From an uncultured Prevotella sp. (GTDB lineage Bacteria > Bacteroidota > Bacteroidia > Bacteroidales > Bacteroidaceae): a stretch of DNA of 64,000 nucleotides. The position numbers and the translations under genes are program-made. The notes below the pieces were generated by a model, which was given only the letters and a program-made list of their open reading frames with translations, did not search any database and had not been told where the DNA came from. Position 1 is the stretch's first letter, and every line of letters starts with the position of its first letter. The stretch covers positions 1 to 64,000 of the forward strand of contig CAMVUM010000006.1 of NCBI GenBank assembly GCA_947170725.1, read 5' to 3'. Positions 34,717-44,192 of the stretch are shown here, piece after piece.

Positions 34717-36294
34717 ATGAAACAGAATAAGATTTTAATCATCGGCCTGCTTGCCGCCATGACGCTGACCGGATGCTCCGACAGCTTCCTTGAGCAGGAA
34801 CCTGAGACCAAGGCCGAGGTCGGTGCATATTTCTCCACCGAAAAGCATATAACGGAGCAGCTCGTGGGTGCTTATGTGCCTCTCCACAGCTACGATTACA
34901 ACGGAGCTATCTTCGGACAGCTCAACTGGAGCGACATGCTCGGCGACGACATGCTCGTCGGCTCTGCCAGCATCACCGACCAGGAGGTCTGGCACAACGC
35001 CGCCAGCTTCAAGCTGACTCCGGCCCTGACCCTCAGCGGCTACTGGACGGTCAGCTATGACGGTGTCAAGGCCTGCAACGAGGTGATCGAGTCGGTAGAG
35101 ACGAGTCTTGCGAATGGAACAATATCCGAGGCCTATGCCAAAGCGACCATCGCTGAGGCGAAAGTGCTGCGTGCTTTCTATTACACGGTGGTATGGAAGT
35201 GGTATGGGAACATTCCAGTTTTCATGAAGCCTCTGACCGCCAGCGACCTCATCCCGCAATCCACACCCGACGACGCCTATGAGGCTATCGTCTCCGACCT
35301 GGAGTCAGCCATCAATATGAACGTTCTTCCGCTGCGCGCCACTGACGAGGAGGCCGGCCACGCCACACAGGCCACAGCCTATATGGTTTTCGCCGAGCTG
35401 GTGATGTATCAGAATGACACCTCCCGTTTCCCCAAAGCGCTTGGCTATATGAAGGAGATAATCGCCGGCCCGTATGAGCTCAATGCGTCATACGCCGACC
35501 TTTGGAGTCCGGAGGGAGAATGGTGTGACGAGTCCATTTTCGAGATTAACTATACTGACGGGCCTCTCTGCGTCCGCAGCTATGACAATCTCAATGGCAT
35601 CGGCGGAACGTTCATGCCTCAGTGTCTCGGTCCCGACGGTGGCGTCGCCTCTGACAACGACGTGGCCAATAATGGCTGGGGAACGTTTATCCCGCGTGCC
35701 CACTGCCGCGACTTCTATGCAGCCAACGACGCCCGAGGCGCGGTGACGCTGCTTGACGACGAACCGCTCAATCCCACGGGACGCTATCAGCAGACGGGAC
35801 TTTTCCTCAACAAATATCTGCCACGCTATTCTCACGTGGCTGACGGAACGGGCGGAGCAGACCAGTGCCGCTGGAACGACAACTTCCGCATCTACCGCTA
35901 CGCCGAGACGCTGCTCAATGCTGCCGAGCTTACTGTCCGCACTGGTGGCGACCAGGCCACGGCTTCCGGCTACCTGAAACAGGTGCGCGGGCGCGCCGGC
36001 CTCGTCACGGAGGTTGAGGCCACGCTCGACAACATCCTGACCGAGCGTCGCCGCGAGTTCCTCGGCGAGGGCAAGCGCTACTGGGATCTTGTCCGCATGG
36101 ACGAGGTGGCCGGTGTAAGCAACGCGCATAAGGCCTCAAAGGCTCTCGTTCCTGATGTGGATCCGGTCAACGCCAAGGGCGACATGGCTCGTCTGAACCC
36201 GTGGACGAAGAACAAGAAGTATGTTCCCATCAGCGATGTCGAGCTTTCCGCCGCACAGGGAACACTGAAGCAGAACGACGCTTACTTCCAGTAA
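34717..36294 (+). CDS. SusD-like surface glycan-binding lipoprotein
   Basis: A 525-residue lipoprotein (lipobox LTGC, Cys20) with the SusD/RagB fold. Helical TPR-like parts are seen around AEAKVLRAFYYTVVWKWYG, and the C-terminal signature ILTERRREFLGEGKRYWDLVRM is diagnostic. It acts as a lid on the SusC barrel at the cell surface. It is followed 24 nt later by the surface lipoprotein gene, so SusC, SusD and that gene are one operon. Confidence 0.96.
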   Translation: MKQNKILIIGLLAAMTLTGCSDSFLEQEPETKAEVGAYFSTEKHITEQLVGAYVPLHSYDYNGAIFGQLNWSDMLGDDMLVGSASITDQEVWHNAASFKLTPALTLSGYWTVSYDGVKACNEVIESVETSLANGTISEAYAKATIAEAKVLRAFYYTVVWKWYGNIPVFMKPLTASDLIPQSTPDDAYEAIVSDLESAINMNVLPLRATDEEAGHATQATAYMVFAELVMYQNDTSRFPKALGYMKEIIAGPYELNASYADLWSPEGEWCDESIFEINYTDGPLCVRSYDNLNGIGGTFMPQCLGPDGGVASDNDVANNGWGTFIPRAHCRDFYAANDARGAVTLLDDEPLNPTGRYQQTGLFLNKYLPRYSHVADGTGGADQCRWNDNFRIYRYAETLLNAAELTVRTGGDQATASGYLKQVRGRAGLVTEVEATLDNILTERRREFLGEGKRYWDLVRMDEVAGVSNAHKASKALVPDVDPVNAKGDMARLNPWTKNKKYVPISDVELSAAQGTLKQNDAYFQ

Positions 36295-36318
36295 TCACAT
36301 ATAAATAATGTAACAGCT

Positions 36319-37689
36319 ATGAACAAGATATTCAGATATATAGGTTGTGCGGCGATTTGCTCCGCTGCTCTCGTGGCCTGTACGCCCGATGAGTTTGACA
36401 GCCCCAACGGCAGTGCCCGTCCTACAGCAGCCGACTATGCCGGCAACGTTGAGATTTCGGTAGACCAGTCAACCAACAATGCCTACTTCACGTTCCGTCC
36501 GGCTTCCGGCGTGACGCCTGTATGGCTAATCGACGGCACGCAATATAACAGTGATTTCACCTGCAAGAAATATCAGCGCAAGGCCGGCAAGTATGACCTT
36601 GGCTTCATGGTGAAGAACGCCAACGGCCTCTCCGTAGATACCGTATGGTTCGACTATACGATGAACAAGACCATCATGAACGGCTTCACAGGATTTGATG
36701 TTGATTATGAGCACAACTTGTGGAATACGGCAATGACAAACGGATATTGCAATTATTACAATCCGGACCCGAACTGGGGCAATGAGATTGCTGGCGGTTT
36801 CTCGGTGACAAAGTCTAAGAACGACTTTATTCTTAACTTGCCATACGCTTCATATCAGCAGTGGCAGGCCCAGTTCTTCGTTGATACCGATATCAATATG
36901 GTGGAGACAAGCACGTATGACTTCTCTGTCATCCTTACTTCGACGACAGATCATAACAATGTTACGGTGAAATTGGTGGAAATCGGTGGAAACTACATGC
37001 CTTTCCTCAAAGAGCACATATCACTGAAAGCCGGTGAACCGTTGTGTGTTTATGGCAGTGAACTGCCCGGCGAAACGACAACTAACGGTATGCAGCTCGT
37101 GTTTGATTTCGGCGGAAATGCCGATAACACGGAGATAACTATCGAGAACATTGTGCTCAAGGATCATCAGTATGACGACGGAACGGTTGTCCCCTCCGGA
37201 GATCCTGAGCCTGTTTGGGTTGACGTGAACAGCAACGATAACCTTTGGAAGGCTGCAACTATAAACCATACGTTCTTCTATGCAGATGCCGGATGGGCAC
37301 AGCGTCCTGACCCGACGGTGAAAGACGTGGCAGGTGCTTATGTGCTGTCATTGCCGGAGTCTACAAATGAGACTTGGCAGGCACAGTGGGTTCTTCACAC
37401 GGATTTGGCTTATGCCGATCCGACAGAGGAATATGACTTCTGTCTCACGCTGATTTCAAACAACGCTACGCCTGCAACGGTTAAGCTGACGCAGGATGAC
37501 AACGATGATAATTACTTCTTTGCAAGTTCAATTACATTGGAACCGGATGCCGAAAAAAAATTCTGGGTATCTAAGGTTACTGCTCCCAATGCGATGGCAG
37601 CAATGAAACTTGTGCTTGACTTCGGCGGCAACCCTGCCAATACGGAGGTTACTGTGAAGGACATCATTCTTCAGAAGCATAGAGAATAG
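36319..37689 (+). CDS. Surface glycan-binding lipoprotein with two duplicated modules
   Basis: A 456-residue lipoprotein (lipobox LVAC) in the SusE position. After a PKD-like domain (about 35-110) come two related beta-sandwich modules (about 125-285 and 300-455). Each starts with NLW(N/K)A, contains WQAQ near the middle and ends with LV(F/L)DFGGN, NTE and a final LxDH or LQKH strand. They resemble carbohydrate-binding modules of the CBM4 type. It probably binds the glucan chain at the surface beside SusD. The duplicated half is more AT-rich than the flanking genes. Confidence 0.8.
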   Translation: MNKIFRYIGCAAICSAALVACTPDEFDSPNGSARPTAADYAGNVEISVDQSTNNAYFTFRPASGVTPVWLIDGTQYNSDFTCKKYQRKAGKYDLGFMVKNANGLSVDTVWFDYTMNKTIMNGFTGFDVDYEHNLWNTAMTNGYCNYYNPDPNWGNEIAGGFSVTKSKNDFILNLPYASYQQWQAQFFVDTDINMVETSTYDFSVILTSTTDHNNVTVKLVEIGGNYMPFLKEHISLKAGEPLCVYGSELPGETTTNGMQLVFDFGGNADNTEITIENIVLKDHQYDDGTVVPSGDPEPVWVDVNSNDNLWKAATINHTFFYADAGWAQRPDPTVKDVAGAYVLSLPESTNETWQAQWVLHTDLAYADPTEEYDFCLTLISNNATPATVKLTQDDNDDNYFFASSITLEPDAEKKFWVSKVTAPNAMAAMKLVLDFGGNPANTEVTVKDIILQKHRE

Positions 37690-37877
37690 ATAGATTTGAA
37701 TATGTTAGAGAAAGAGGGAGCAGGGTCTTGCGGGCTCCTGTTCCCACTATCTTATATATTTGATGTATAGAGAAGAAGTCCTTTCGGTTGGCGGGCTGTT
37801 CGCAATACCGTGGCTGGGGACATATTTGCAATAAAGACGAACACATCATTATTATAATAAAGCCTAAGACATTAAAA

Positions 37878-39032
37878 ATGATAAAGAAAGCACAACTCTT
37901 ATTGTCCATATTCCTGATGGCTTTGCTGTCATGCAGCAGCAGTGACGGCAGCGATGAGCCGGTAGGTGCAGCGACGTCGGAAGTGAAAATAAGTGTCGTT
38001 CCCGACGAAAGCCATACGCTGCCATATCATGGTGGAAGTTTCTGCGTCACAGCGTCGTCCTCCGGCCATATAACGGCGGTCAGCGACGCCTCGTGGCTGA
38101 GCGTTTCGGTTGCGGAACAAAGCAGGCAGGTGGCCGAAATCACTGTCACGGCAGCCGAGAACAAGGGTGAACAGCGCTCCGGAACTGTCACGCTCATGAG
38201 CGGCAACGGCCGGAAAGCCATAGCCGTGGATCAGGACGCCGTACCCGTTGAGGAGCCGGATCCAGAGGAGATGACGGCTCAGAGCCCGTATGTCCCCGAC
38301 GGCTATAGCCTCGTCTGGAGCGACGAGTTCAACACCGAGGACTTTCCGACGGAGGCCGGTGGCTGGAGCTACGAGACCGGCATGGGTGACTATGGCTGGG
38401 GAAACAACGAACTCCAATACTACGTCAAGCCCGCAAAGGGCTCGCCCGTCGGCTTCTGCCGCAACGGCTATATGAACATCGTGGCTCAGAAGCGTAGCGG
38501 CCGTGTAGAGTCGATACGCATGAACACCACCCGCGGATGGCAGTATGGCTATTTTGAGGCTCGCCTGAAGCTCCCCGGAGGCCGCGGCACGTGGCCCGCC
38601 TTCTGGATGCTGCCGGCTGACAACGACTGGGGCGCCAACCCATGGCCGCTGTGTGGAGAGATTGACATCATGGAGGAGGTCGGTGTCACGCCCAACGACA
38701 TCGTGAGCACGCTCCATGCCGACGGACACAACCACGCCAACGGAACGGAGGCAGCGTGGACAGCAACGCAGCATGTAGCCACGGCCGAGAGCGACTTCCA
38801 CATCTACGCGCTGCTCTGGACGGCCGACCGCATACAGACGTTTGTCGACGGCCGGCTCATCCTCGACAAGGCAAATCCCGGCACGGGTCGGAGTGACTGG
38901 CCCTACGACGTGCCGTTCAACATCAAGCTGAACCTCGCATGGGGTGGCAACTGGGGCGGAATGAACGGTGTTGACGAGCTGGCGCTGCCCGCACGCTACC
39001 GGATAGATTACGTCAGGGTCTATCAGAAGTGA
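37878..39032 (+). CDS. GH16 endo-beta-glucanase lipoprotein with BACON domain
   Basis: A 384-residue lipoprotein (lipobox LLSC, Cys19). Residues about 40-120 form a BACON domain and 140-384 a GH16 jelly-roll. The catalytic motif EIDIME (Glu261 nucleophile, Asp263, Glu266 acid/base) is the beta-bulge version found in laminarinases, and GYFEARLKLPGGRGTWPAFW and the final RIDYVRVYQ are family signatures. It should cut beta-1,3 or mixed-linkage glucan at the surface. ATG 37878 is chosen because it gives the lipoprotein signal; the upstream frame from 37788 would bury it. Confidence 0.92.
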   Translation: MIKKAQLLLSIFLMALLSCSSSDGSDEPVGAATSEVKISVVPDESHTLPYHGGSFCVTASSSGHITAVSDASWLSVSVAEQSRQVAEITVTAAENKGEQRSGTVTLMSGNGRKAIAVDQDAVPVEEPDPEEMTAQSPYVPDGYSLVWSDEFNTEDFPTEAGGWSYETGMGDYGWGNNELQYYVKPAKGSPVGFCRNGYMNIVAQKRSGRVESIRMNTTRGWQYGYFEARLKLPGGRGTWPAFWMLPADNDWGANPWPLCGEIDIMEEVGVTPNDIVSTLHADGHNHANGTEAAWTATQHVATAESDFHIYALLWTADRIQTFVDGRLILDKANPGTGRSDWPYDVPFNIKLNLAWGGNWGGMNGVDELALPARYRIDYVRVYQK

Positions 39033-39105
39033 ACCCCACAAGTTCTTCACCCACAAGAACATTAACTTATTATTCAATTATAACAAAATCATTCAAGAAA
39101 GGAAT

Positions 39106-41343
39106 ATGAAAAGAATACTGACCGCCGCCCTGTTGGCCATCGGCATGGCAACGACCACCGCCGCACAGACACTCCCCGTCTATCTCGACGAGACACGTCC
39201 GGTGGAACAGAGAATAGATGACGCTCTCTCGCGCATGACCCTTGAAGAGAAGATTGCCGTCATCCACGCTCAGAGCAAGTTCAGCTCACCGGGGGTCAAG
39301 CGTCTCGGCTTTCCCGACTTCTGGACCGACGACGGCCCTCACGGAGTGCGCCCCGACGTGCTTTGGGACGAGTGGGAGCAGGCCGGCCAGACCAACGACT
39401 CGTGTGTCGCCTTTCCGGCGCTGACCTGTCTCGCCGCCTCGTGGAATCCCCAGATGGCCCGCATCTATGGTGAGGCGCTCGGCGAAGAGGCTCTCTACCG
39501 TGGAAAGGACATGATTCTCGGTCCCGGTGTGAATATCTACCGCACGCCGCTCAACGGCCGCAACTTCGAGTATATGGGCGAAGACCCCTATCTGGCTTCG
39601 CGGATGGTCATTCCCTACATCCGGGGACTGCAGTCGAAAGGCGTCTCGGCCTGTGTCAAACACTATGCTCTCAACAACGACGAGGAATATCGCCATCAGG
39701 TCAATGTCATCGTCTCCGACCGCGCGCTCCACGAAATCTATCTCCCGGCCTTCAAGGCCGCCGTCACCGAGGCCGGCACGTGGGCCATCATGGGAGCATA
39801 CAACCTCTATAAGAACCAGCACAACTGCCACAACGACATCATGCTCAACAAGATTCTGAAGCAAGATTGGGGCTTCGACGGCGTGGTCGTCTCCGACTGG
39901 GGCGGATGTCATGACACCGAAGAGGCCGTAGCCAACGGCCTTGACATGGAGTTCGGCTCGTGGACCGACGGTCTGATGATGGGCGCGACCAACGCCTACG
40001 ACAACTACTATCTGGCGCAGCCCTATCTCCGTCTCATCAAGGAGGGAAAGCGCTCGACGAAGGAACTCGACGAAAAGGTGCGCCGCATCCTGCGCCTTTT
40101 CTACCGCACTACGATGAACCGCCGGCGTCCTGTGGGCTTCCTATGTTCCGAGTCCCACTATGAGACGGCGCTCAAGGTGGCTCAGGAGGGTATCGTCCTG
40201 CTTCGTAACGAGGGTGACGTCCTGCCCATCGATCTGACGAGGGCGAAGAGAGTGCTCGTCGTCGGAGAGAACGCCATCAAGATGATGACCGTTGGCGGCG
40301 GCTCGTCCTCGCTGAAGGTCCAAAAGGAAATTTCGCCCCTCGACGGACTGAAGGAACGTCTGGCCAAGGCCGGCGTCACGGTCGACTATGCCCGTGGATA
40401 TGTCGGCGACACTACCGGAGCATATAACGGCGTCACAACGGGTCAGAATCTCGCCGACCGCCGCACGTCCGGGGAGCTCATCGCAGAGGCTGTAGAAAAA
40501 GCCCGCACGGCCGACTATGTCATTTTCTTCGGCGGTCTCAACAAGAGCGACTATCAGGACAGTGAGGGTCACGACCGCAAGGACTATGGTCTCCCCTACG
40601 GTCAGGATCGCGTAGTCGAGGCTCTGGCCAAGGCAAACCGTAACATGGTCTACGTCAATATCTCCGGCAACGCCGTGGCCATGCCGTGGCTGCGCCGTGT
40701 TGCTGCCGTTGTCCAGGGATGGTTCATCGGCTCCGAGGCCGGTGAGGCGCTGGCTTCCGTGCTTGTCGGCGACGTCAGCCCGTCGGGCAAACTGCCCTTC
40801 ACGTGGCCTGTCGCGCTCAACGACGTCGGAGCCCACAGGCTCGACGCATATCCCGGAGTGTGGCGGGATGACAAGAAAATAATCGACGAGGAATATAAGG
40901 AGGACATCTTCGTCGGCTACCGCTGGGCCGAAAAGGAGAAAATCAGACCTCTATTCGCCTTCGGTCACGGACTGTCCTACACGACGTTCAAGGTCGGCAA
41001 CGTCCGCGCCGACAAGACCGAGCTCAACGCCGACGGGACAATCACGTTCACCGTCAGCGTCACCAACACCGGCCGTCGCGCCGGAGCGGAGGTTGTCCAG
41101 CTCTATGTCACCGACGTGAAGTCGTCGCTGCCGCGTCCGCTGAAGGAACTGAAAGGTTTCGCTAAGGTCAGCCTCAATCCGGGAGAGACACGCGACGTGG
41201 CCATCACCATCGGCCGTGACGCCCTGAGCTTCTATGACGACCGCGCCGGAACTTGGATAGCCGAGCCGGGCACTTTCGTCGCCCAGATAGGAACGGCTGC
41301 TGACAAAATCGTCTCACGGATGACGTTCCGGCTGGCTGAATGA
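39106..41343 (+). CDS. GH3 family beta-glucosidase (first)
   Basis: A 745-residue exported glycosidase (signal peptide ending at AAQ). The nucleophile is Asp264 in GVVVSDWGGCHD; KHYALNNDE and the preceding EYMGEDP block are substrate-site motifs. The C-terminal fibronectin-like domain (about 645-745, GAEVVQLYVTD) closes the three-domain GH3 plan. It probably releases glucose from imported oligosaccharides in the periplasm. It differs strongly from the second GH3 in this locus (SDW against TDY motif), so the two likely favour different linkages or lengths. Confidence 0.92.
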   Translation: MKRILTAALLAIGMATTTAAQTLPVYLDETRPVEQRIDDALSRMTLEEKIAVIHAQSKFSSPGVKRLGFPDFWTDDGPHGVRPDVLWDEWEQAGQTNDSCVAFPALTCLAASWNPQMARIYGEALGEEALYRGKDMILGPGVNIYRTPLNGRNFEYMGEDPYLASRMVIPYIRGLQSKGVSACVKHYALNNDEEYRHQVNVIVSDRALHEIYLPAFKAAVTEAGTWAIMGAYNLYKNQHNCHNDIMLNKILKQDWGFDGVVVSDWGGCHDTEEAVANGLDMEFGSWTDGLMMGATNAYDNYYLAQPYLRLIKEGKRSTKELDEKVRRILRLFYRTTMNRRRPVGFLCSESHYETALKVAQEGIVLLRNEGDVLPIDLTRAKRVLVVGENAIKMMTVGGGSSSLKVQKEISPLDGLKERLAKAGVTVDYARGYVGDTTGAYNGVTTGQNLADRRTSGELIAEAVEKARTADYVIFFGGLNKSDYQDSEGHDRKDYGLPYGQDRVVEALAKANRNMVYVNISGNAVAMPWLRRVAAVVQGWFIGSEAGEALASVLVGDVSPSGKLPFTWPVALNDVGAHRLDAYPGVWRDDKKIIDEEYKEDIFVGYRWAEKEKIRPLFAFGHGLSYTTFKVGNVRADKTELNADGTITFTVSVTNTGRRAGAEVVQLYVTDVKSSLPRPLKELKGFAKVSLNPGETRDVAITIGRDALSFYDDRAGTWIAEPGTFVAQIGTAADKIVSRMTFRLAE

Positions 41344-41707
41344 TAGAGGAGAAGAAGAAAATGTCAGTAGTTTTAACGATAGGTTTAGCTCCCTAACCCC
41401 GAATCGGTTATTAGACATCCAATCCATTTGGTCGCCATATTCGTCTGGATAGCAATCGTTTTGCCGAAGTCATAGCGGGCTATGTCGAAACGGCACTGGA
41501 AGCAAGACGGCGGATAGATAGGCCAAATGTAGGAAATGGAAACAAGAATCGGACGGTTCGGACATATCGACGTTCTAATGACCGGTTTGGTTAAAGATGT
41601 TTTCAGGAAATCCGTGTGCCGCGGACAATATATCCGTCCGCGGCACGTTTAAAGAGATACGAACCGCAGCAAACCTAATGACAATCATTTAATTACATAC
41701 AGAACCG
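41344..41707. other. Intergenic region between the two GH3 genes
   Basis: Contains a strong hairpin (41616-41646) and an open frame without a start codon (41415-41594, 59 codons) whose middle reads FAEVIAGYVETALEARRR. I do not recognise this, but the amino-acid composition is protein-like, so it may be the relic of a gene. No promoter box is clear. Confidence 0.4.
41616..41650 (+). terminator. Hairpin in the leader of the second GH3 gene
   Basis: GTGCCGCGGAC (41616-41626) pairs perfectly with GTCCGCGGCAC (41636-41646), 9-nt loop, then GTTTAAA. It could terminate the upstream PUL transcript or attenuate the next gene. Confidence 0.65.
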
Positions 41708-43981
41708 ATGAGAAAGTTATTCATACTCACAGCGCTGCTGCTGGCTTCCGCCGGCTCGATGGCGCAGAAAAAACCGATGAAAGAGTTTGTCGACGACCTG
41801 ATGTCACGCATGACTCTCAAGGAGAAGATAGGTCAGCTGAACCTTCAGGTGGCCGGCGACATAACCACCGGATCGGCCCAGGACACGGAAGTTGCCGGCC
41901 GCATAGCCGCGGGCGAGATTGGCGGCGTCTTCAATCTCAAGGGGGCTGACAAAATCCGCGCCCTTCAGGAGCTGGCCGTGAAGAAGAGCCGCTTGGGCAT
42001 CCCGCTCATTGTCGGCATGGACGTGATTCACGGTTATGAGACAATATTCCCCATCCCGCTTGGCCTTTCGTGCAGCTGGGACATGGCGGCGATAGAGCGT
42101 TCGGCCCGGATAGCGGCCCGCGAGGCCAGTGCCGACGGCATCAACTGGACCTACAGCCCCATGGTTGACGTCTGTGTAGACCAGCGCTGGGGCCGTGTTT
42201 CCGAGGGCAATGGCGAAGACCCGTGGCTCGGCGGTATGATAGGCCAGGCCATGGTTCGCGGCTATCAGGGTGACTACAGCCGCGAGGACAACATCATGGC
42301 CTGTGTGAAACACTTCGCACTCTATGGTGCCGTTGAAGGCGGACGCGACTATAACACGGTGGACATGAGCCGCCAGCGCATGTACAACCAATATCTGCCG
42401 CCATATAAGGCTGCCGTTGAGGCCGGCGCAGGAAGCATAATGTCGTCGTTCAACCTTGTCGACGGCGTTCCCGCAACGGCCAACCGCTGGCTGCTCACCG
42501 ACCTTCTGCGCGGGGAGTGGGGTTTCAACGGCTTTGTTGCCACCGACTATGAGTCGGTCAAGGAGATGCTCAGCCATGGTGTGAGCGCCAATCTCGGCGA
42601 TGCGTCGGCTCAGGCTCTGCGCGCCGGAACAGACATGGACATGGTCTCGGCCGGTTTCCTGACCACGTTGGAGAAGTCAGTGGCCGACGGTAAGGTCGCC
42701 GTGGAGGACATCGACGTCGCCTGCCGACGTATTCTTGAAGCAAAATATAAGCTCGGCCTTTTTGCCGATCCATACAAATACTGTGACAGGAAGCGCCGTG
42801 CGCGTGACATATTCACAGCCGAAAACAGGGCCGAGGCCCGCGCGATAGCTGCCGAGACCTTTGTCCTTTTGAAGAACGGAGGTGCGGACGGCGGTGTGCT
42901 TCCATTGAAGAAGCAGGGGCGCATAGCCCTCATCGGCCCGCTTGCCGACAACCGCGCCAACCTGGCCGGAACGTGGTGTGTGGCCTATGTGCCGGAGCGT
43001 TTCGCCACTTTGCGTGAGGCTATGGGCCGTGCGCTCGACGGCAAGGCCGAGCTTCTCTATGCCCAGGGATGCAATCTGACTGCCGACGAGGCGCTCCAGA
43101 CCGCAGCCGAGTTTGGAAAGACCATTCCCCGCGGTGACGACAAGGCCATGAGGACTGAGGCGCTGGCCGCAGCCCGCGAGGCAGACGTCATAGTCTGCGC
43201 AATGGGCGAATGTGCCGACATGAGCGGAGAAAGTTCCAGCCGTGCCTCGCTTGAGATGCCCGACGTCCAGCGCGAGCTGCTCGCCGAACTCGTGAAATTG
43301 GGCAAGCCCGTCGTCCTGCTCAACTTCTCAGGCCGTGCCACGGTTCTCACGTGGGAACATAAGAACGTAGACGCCATCATGAACGTGTGGTTCGGAGGGT
43401 CTGAGGCGGCCGACGCCATTTGCGACGTGCTTTTTGGCGACAAGGCTCCGATGGGCCGTCTCACCGTGACGATGCCCCAGTCAACGGGTCAGATGCCGCT
43501 CTACTATAACCATCTGAACACGGGCCGTCCCGTCCGCGAGGGTGCGACGCGCTACTATAAGTATCAGAGCAACTATCTCGACGTGCGCAACGACCCGCTC
43601 TATCCTTTCGGCTACGGTCTGACCTATACCACTTTTGCCTATGGCGAGCCGCGTCTGAGCAGCAAGACAATGAGCCCCGACGGTTCTGTCACGCTCACGG
43701 TCAATGTCAGCAATACCGGCAGCCGTGAGGCCACCGAGACCGTCCAGCTCTACATCCGCGACCTCGTCGCCTCCGTCAGCCGTCCCATCAAGGAGCTGAA
43801 AGGTTTCGAGCGTATCACGTTGAAGGCCGGAGAGAGCCGCGACGTGACCTTCACTGTCACGCCCGACATGCTCAAATTCTATAATGCCGGCCTCGAATAT
43901 GTGCTCGAACCGGGCGATTTCGAGGTGATGGTAGGCCCGAACAGCCGGGATGTAAAGCGTAGTCGCATAACGGTGAAGTAG
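41708..43981 (+). CDS. GH3 family beta-glucosidase (second, BglX-like)
   Basis: A 757-residue exported GH3 enzyme (signal peptide ending at SMAQ). The arrangement is close to BglX: GMDVIHGYETIFPIPLGLS, WTYSPMVDVCVDQRWGR, KHFALYGAVEGGRDYN, and nucleophile Asp280 in GFVATDYESV. The fibronectin-like tail is in place. It should hydrolyse beta-linked gluco-oligosaccharides from the non-reducing end in the periplasm. It ends at a very strong palindromic terminator, marking the end of the structural part of the locus. Confidence 0.93.
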   Translation: MRKLFILTALLLASAGSMAQKKPMKEFVDDLMSRMTLKEKIGQLNLQVAGDITTGSAQDTEVAGRIAAGEIGGVFNLKGADKIRALQELAVKKSRLGIPLIVGMDVIHGYETIFPIPLGLSCSWDMAAIERSARIAAREASADGINWTYSPMVDVCVDQRWGRVSEGNGEDPWLGGMIGQAMVRGYQGDYSREDNIMACVKHFALYGAVEGGRDYNTVDMSRQRMYNQYLPPYKAAVEAGAGSIMSSFNLVDGVPATANRWLLTDLLRGEWGFNGFVATDYESVKEMLSHGVSANLGDASAQALRAGTDMDMVSAGFLTTLEKSVADGKVAVEDIDVACRRILEAKYKLGLFADPYKYCDRKRRARDIFTAENRAEARAIAAETFVLLKNGGADGGVLPLKKQGRIALIGPLADNRANLAGTWCVAYVPERFATLREAMGRALDGKAELLYAQGCNLTADEALQTAAEFGKTIPRGDDKAMRTEALAAAREADVIVCAMGECADMSGESSSRASLEMPDVQRELLAELVKLGKPVVLLNFSGRATVLTWEHKNVDAIMNVWFGGSEAADAICDVLFGDKAPMGRLTVTMPQSTGQMPLYYNHLNTGRPVREGATRYYKYQSNYLDVRNDPLYPFGYGLTYTTFAYGEPRLSSKTMSPDGSVTLTVNVSNTGSREATETVQLYIRDLVASVSRPIKELKGFERITLKAGESRDVTFTVTPDMLKFYNAGLEYVLEPGDFEVMVGPNSRDVKRSRITVK

Positions 43982-44005
43982 GGAGTAATCTTCTATTTAA
44001 AAAAG

Positions 44006-44074
44006 GAGTTAGGGATATAAAGAAAGTTATCACAACGCTTTGTAGAGTGATAACTTTCTTTATATCCCTAACTC
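44006..44074. terminator. Perfect 28-bp inverted repeat terminator
   Basis: 44006-44033 and 44047-44074 are fully complementary (begins GAGTTAGGGATATAAAGAAA) with a 13-nt loop. A second small hairpin (ACTCCT/AGGAGT) follows about 20 nt later. It is far longer than a usual terminator and may be a miniature repeat adopted as one. Confidence 0.7.
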
Positions 44075-44127
44075 TTCAACCCAACTCCTAAACTCCTGAA
44101 AAGGAGTATTATTCTTTGTGTAATATG

Positions 44128-44159
44128 TTTGCTTGTCCAGCTTTTTTTATGTATTTTTG
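44128..44159 (+). promoter_or_regulatory. Promoter of the locus regulator
   Basis: TTTG (44128-44131), 20 nt, TATTTTTG (44152-44159), 33 nt before ATG 44193. Full consensus. Confidence 0.75.
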
Positions 44160-44192
44160 CAGACTGTAAACATATATTTAAATCTATTGATT

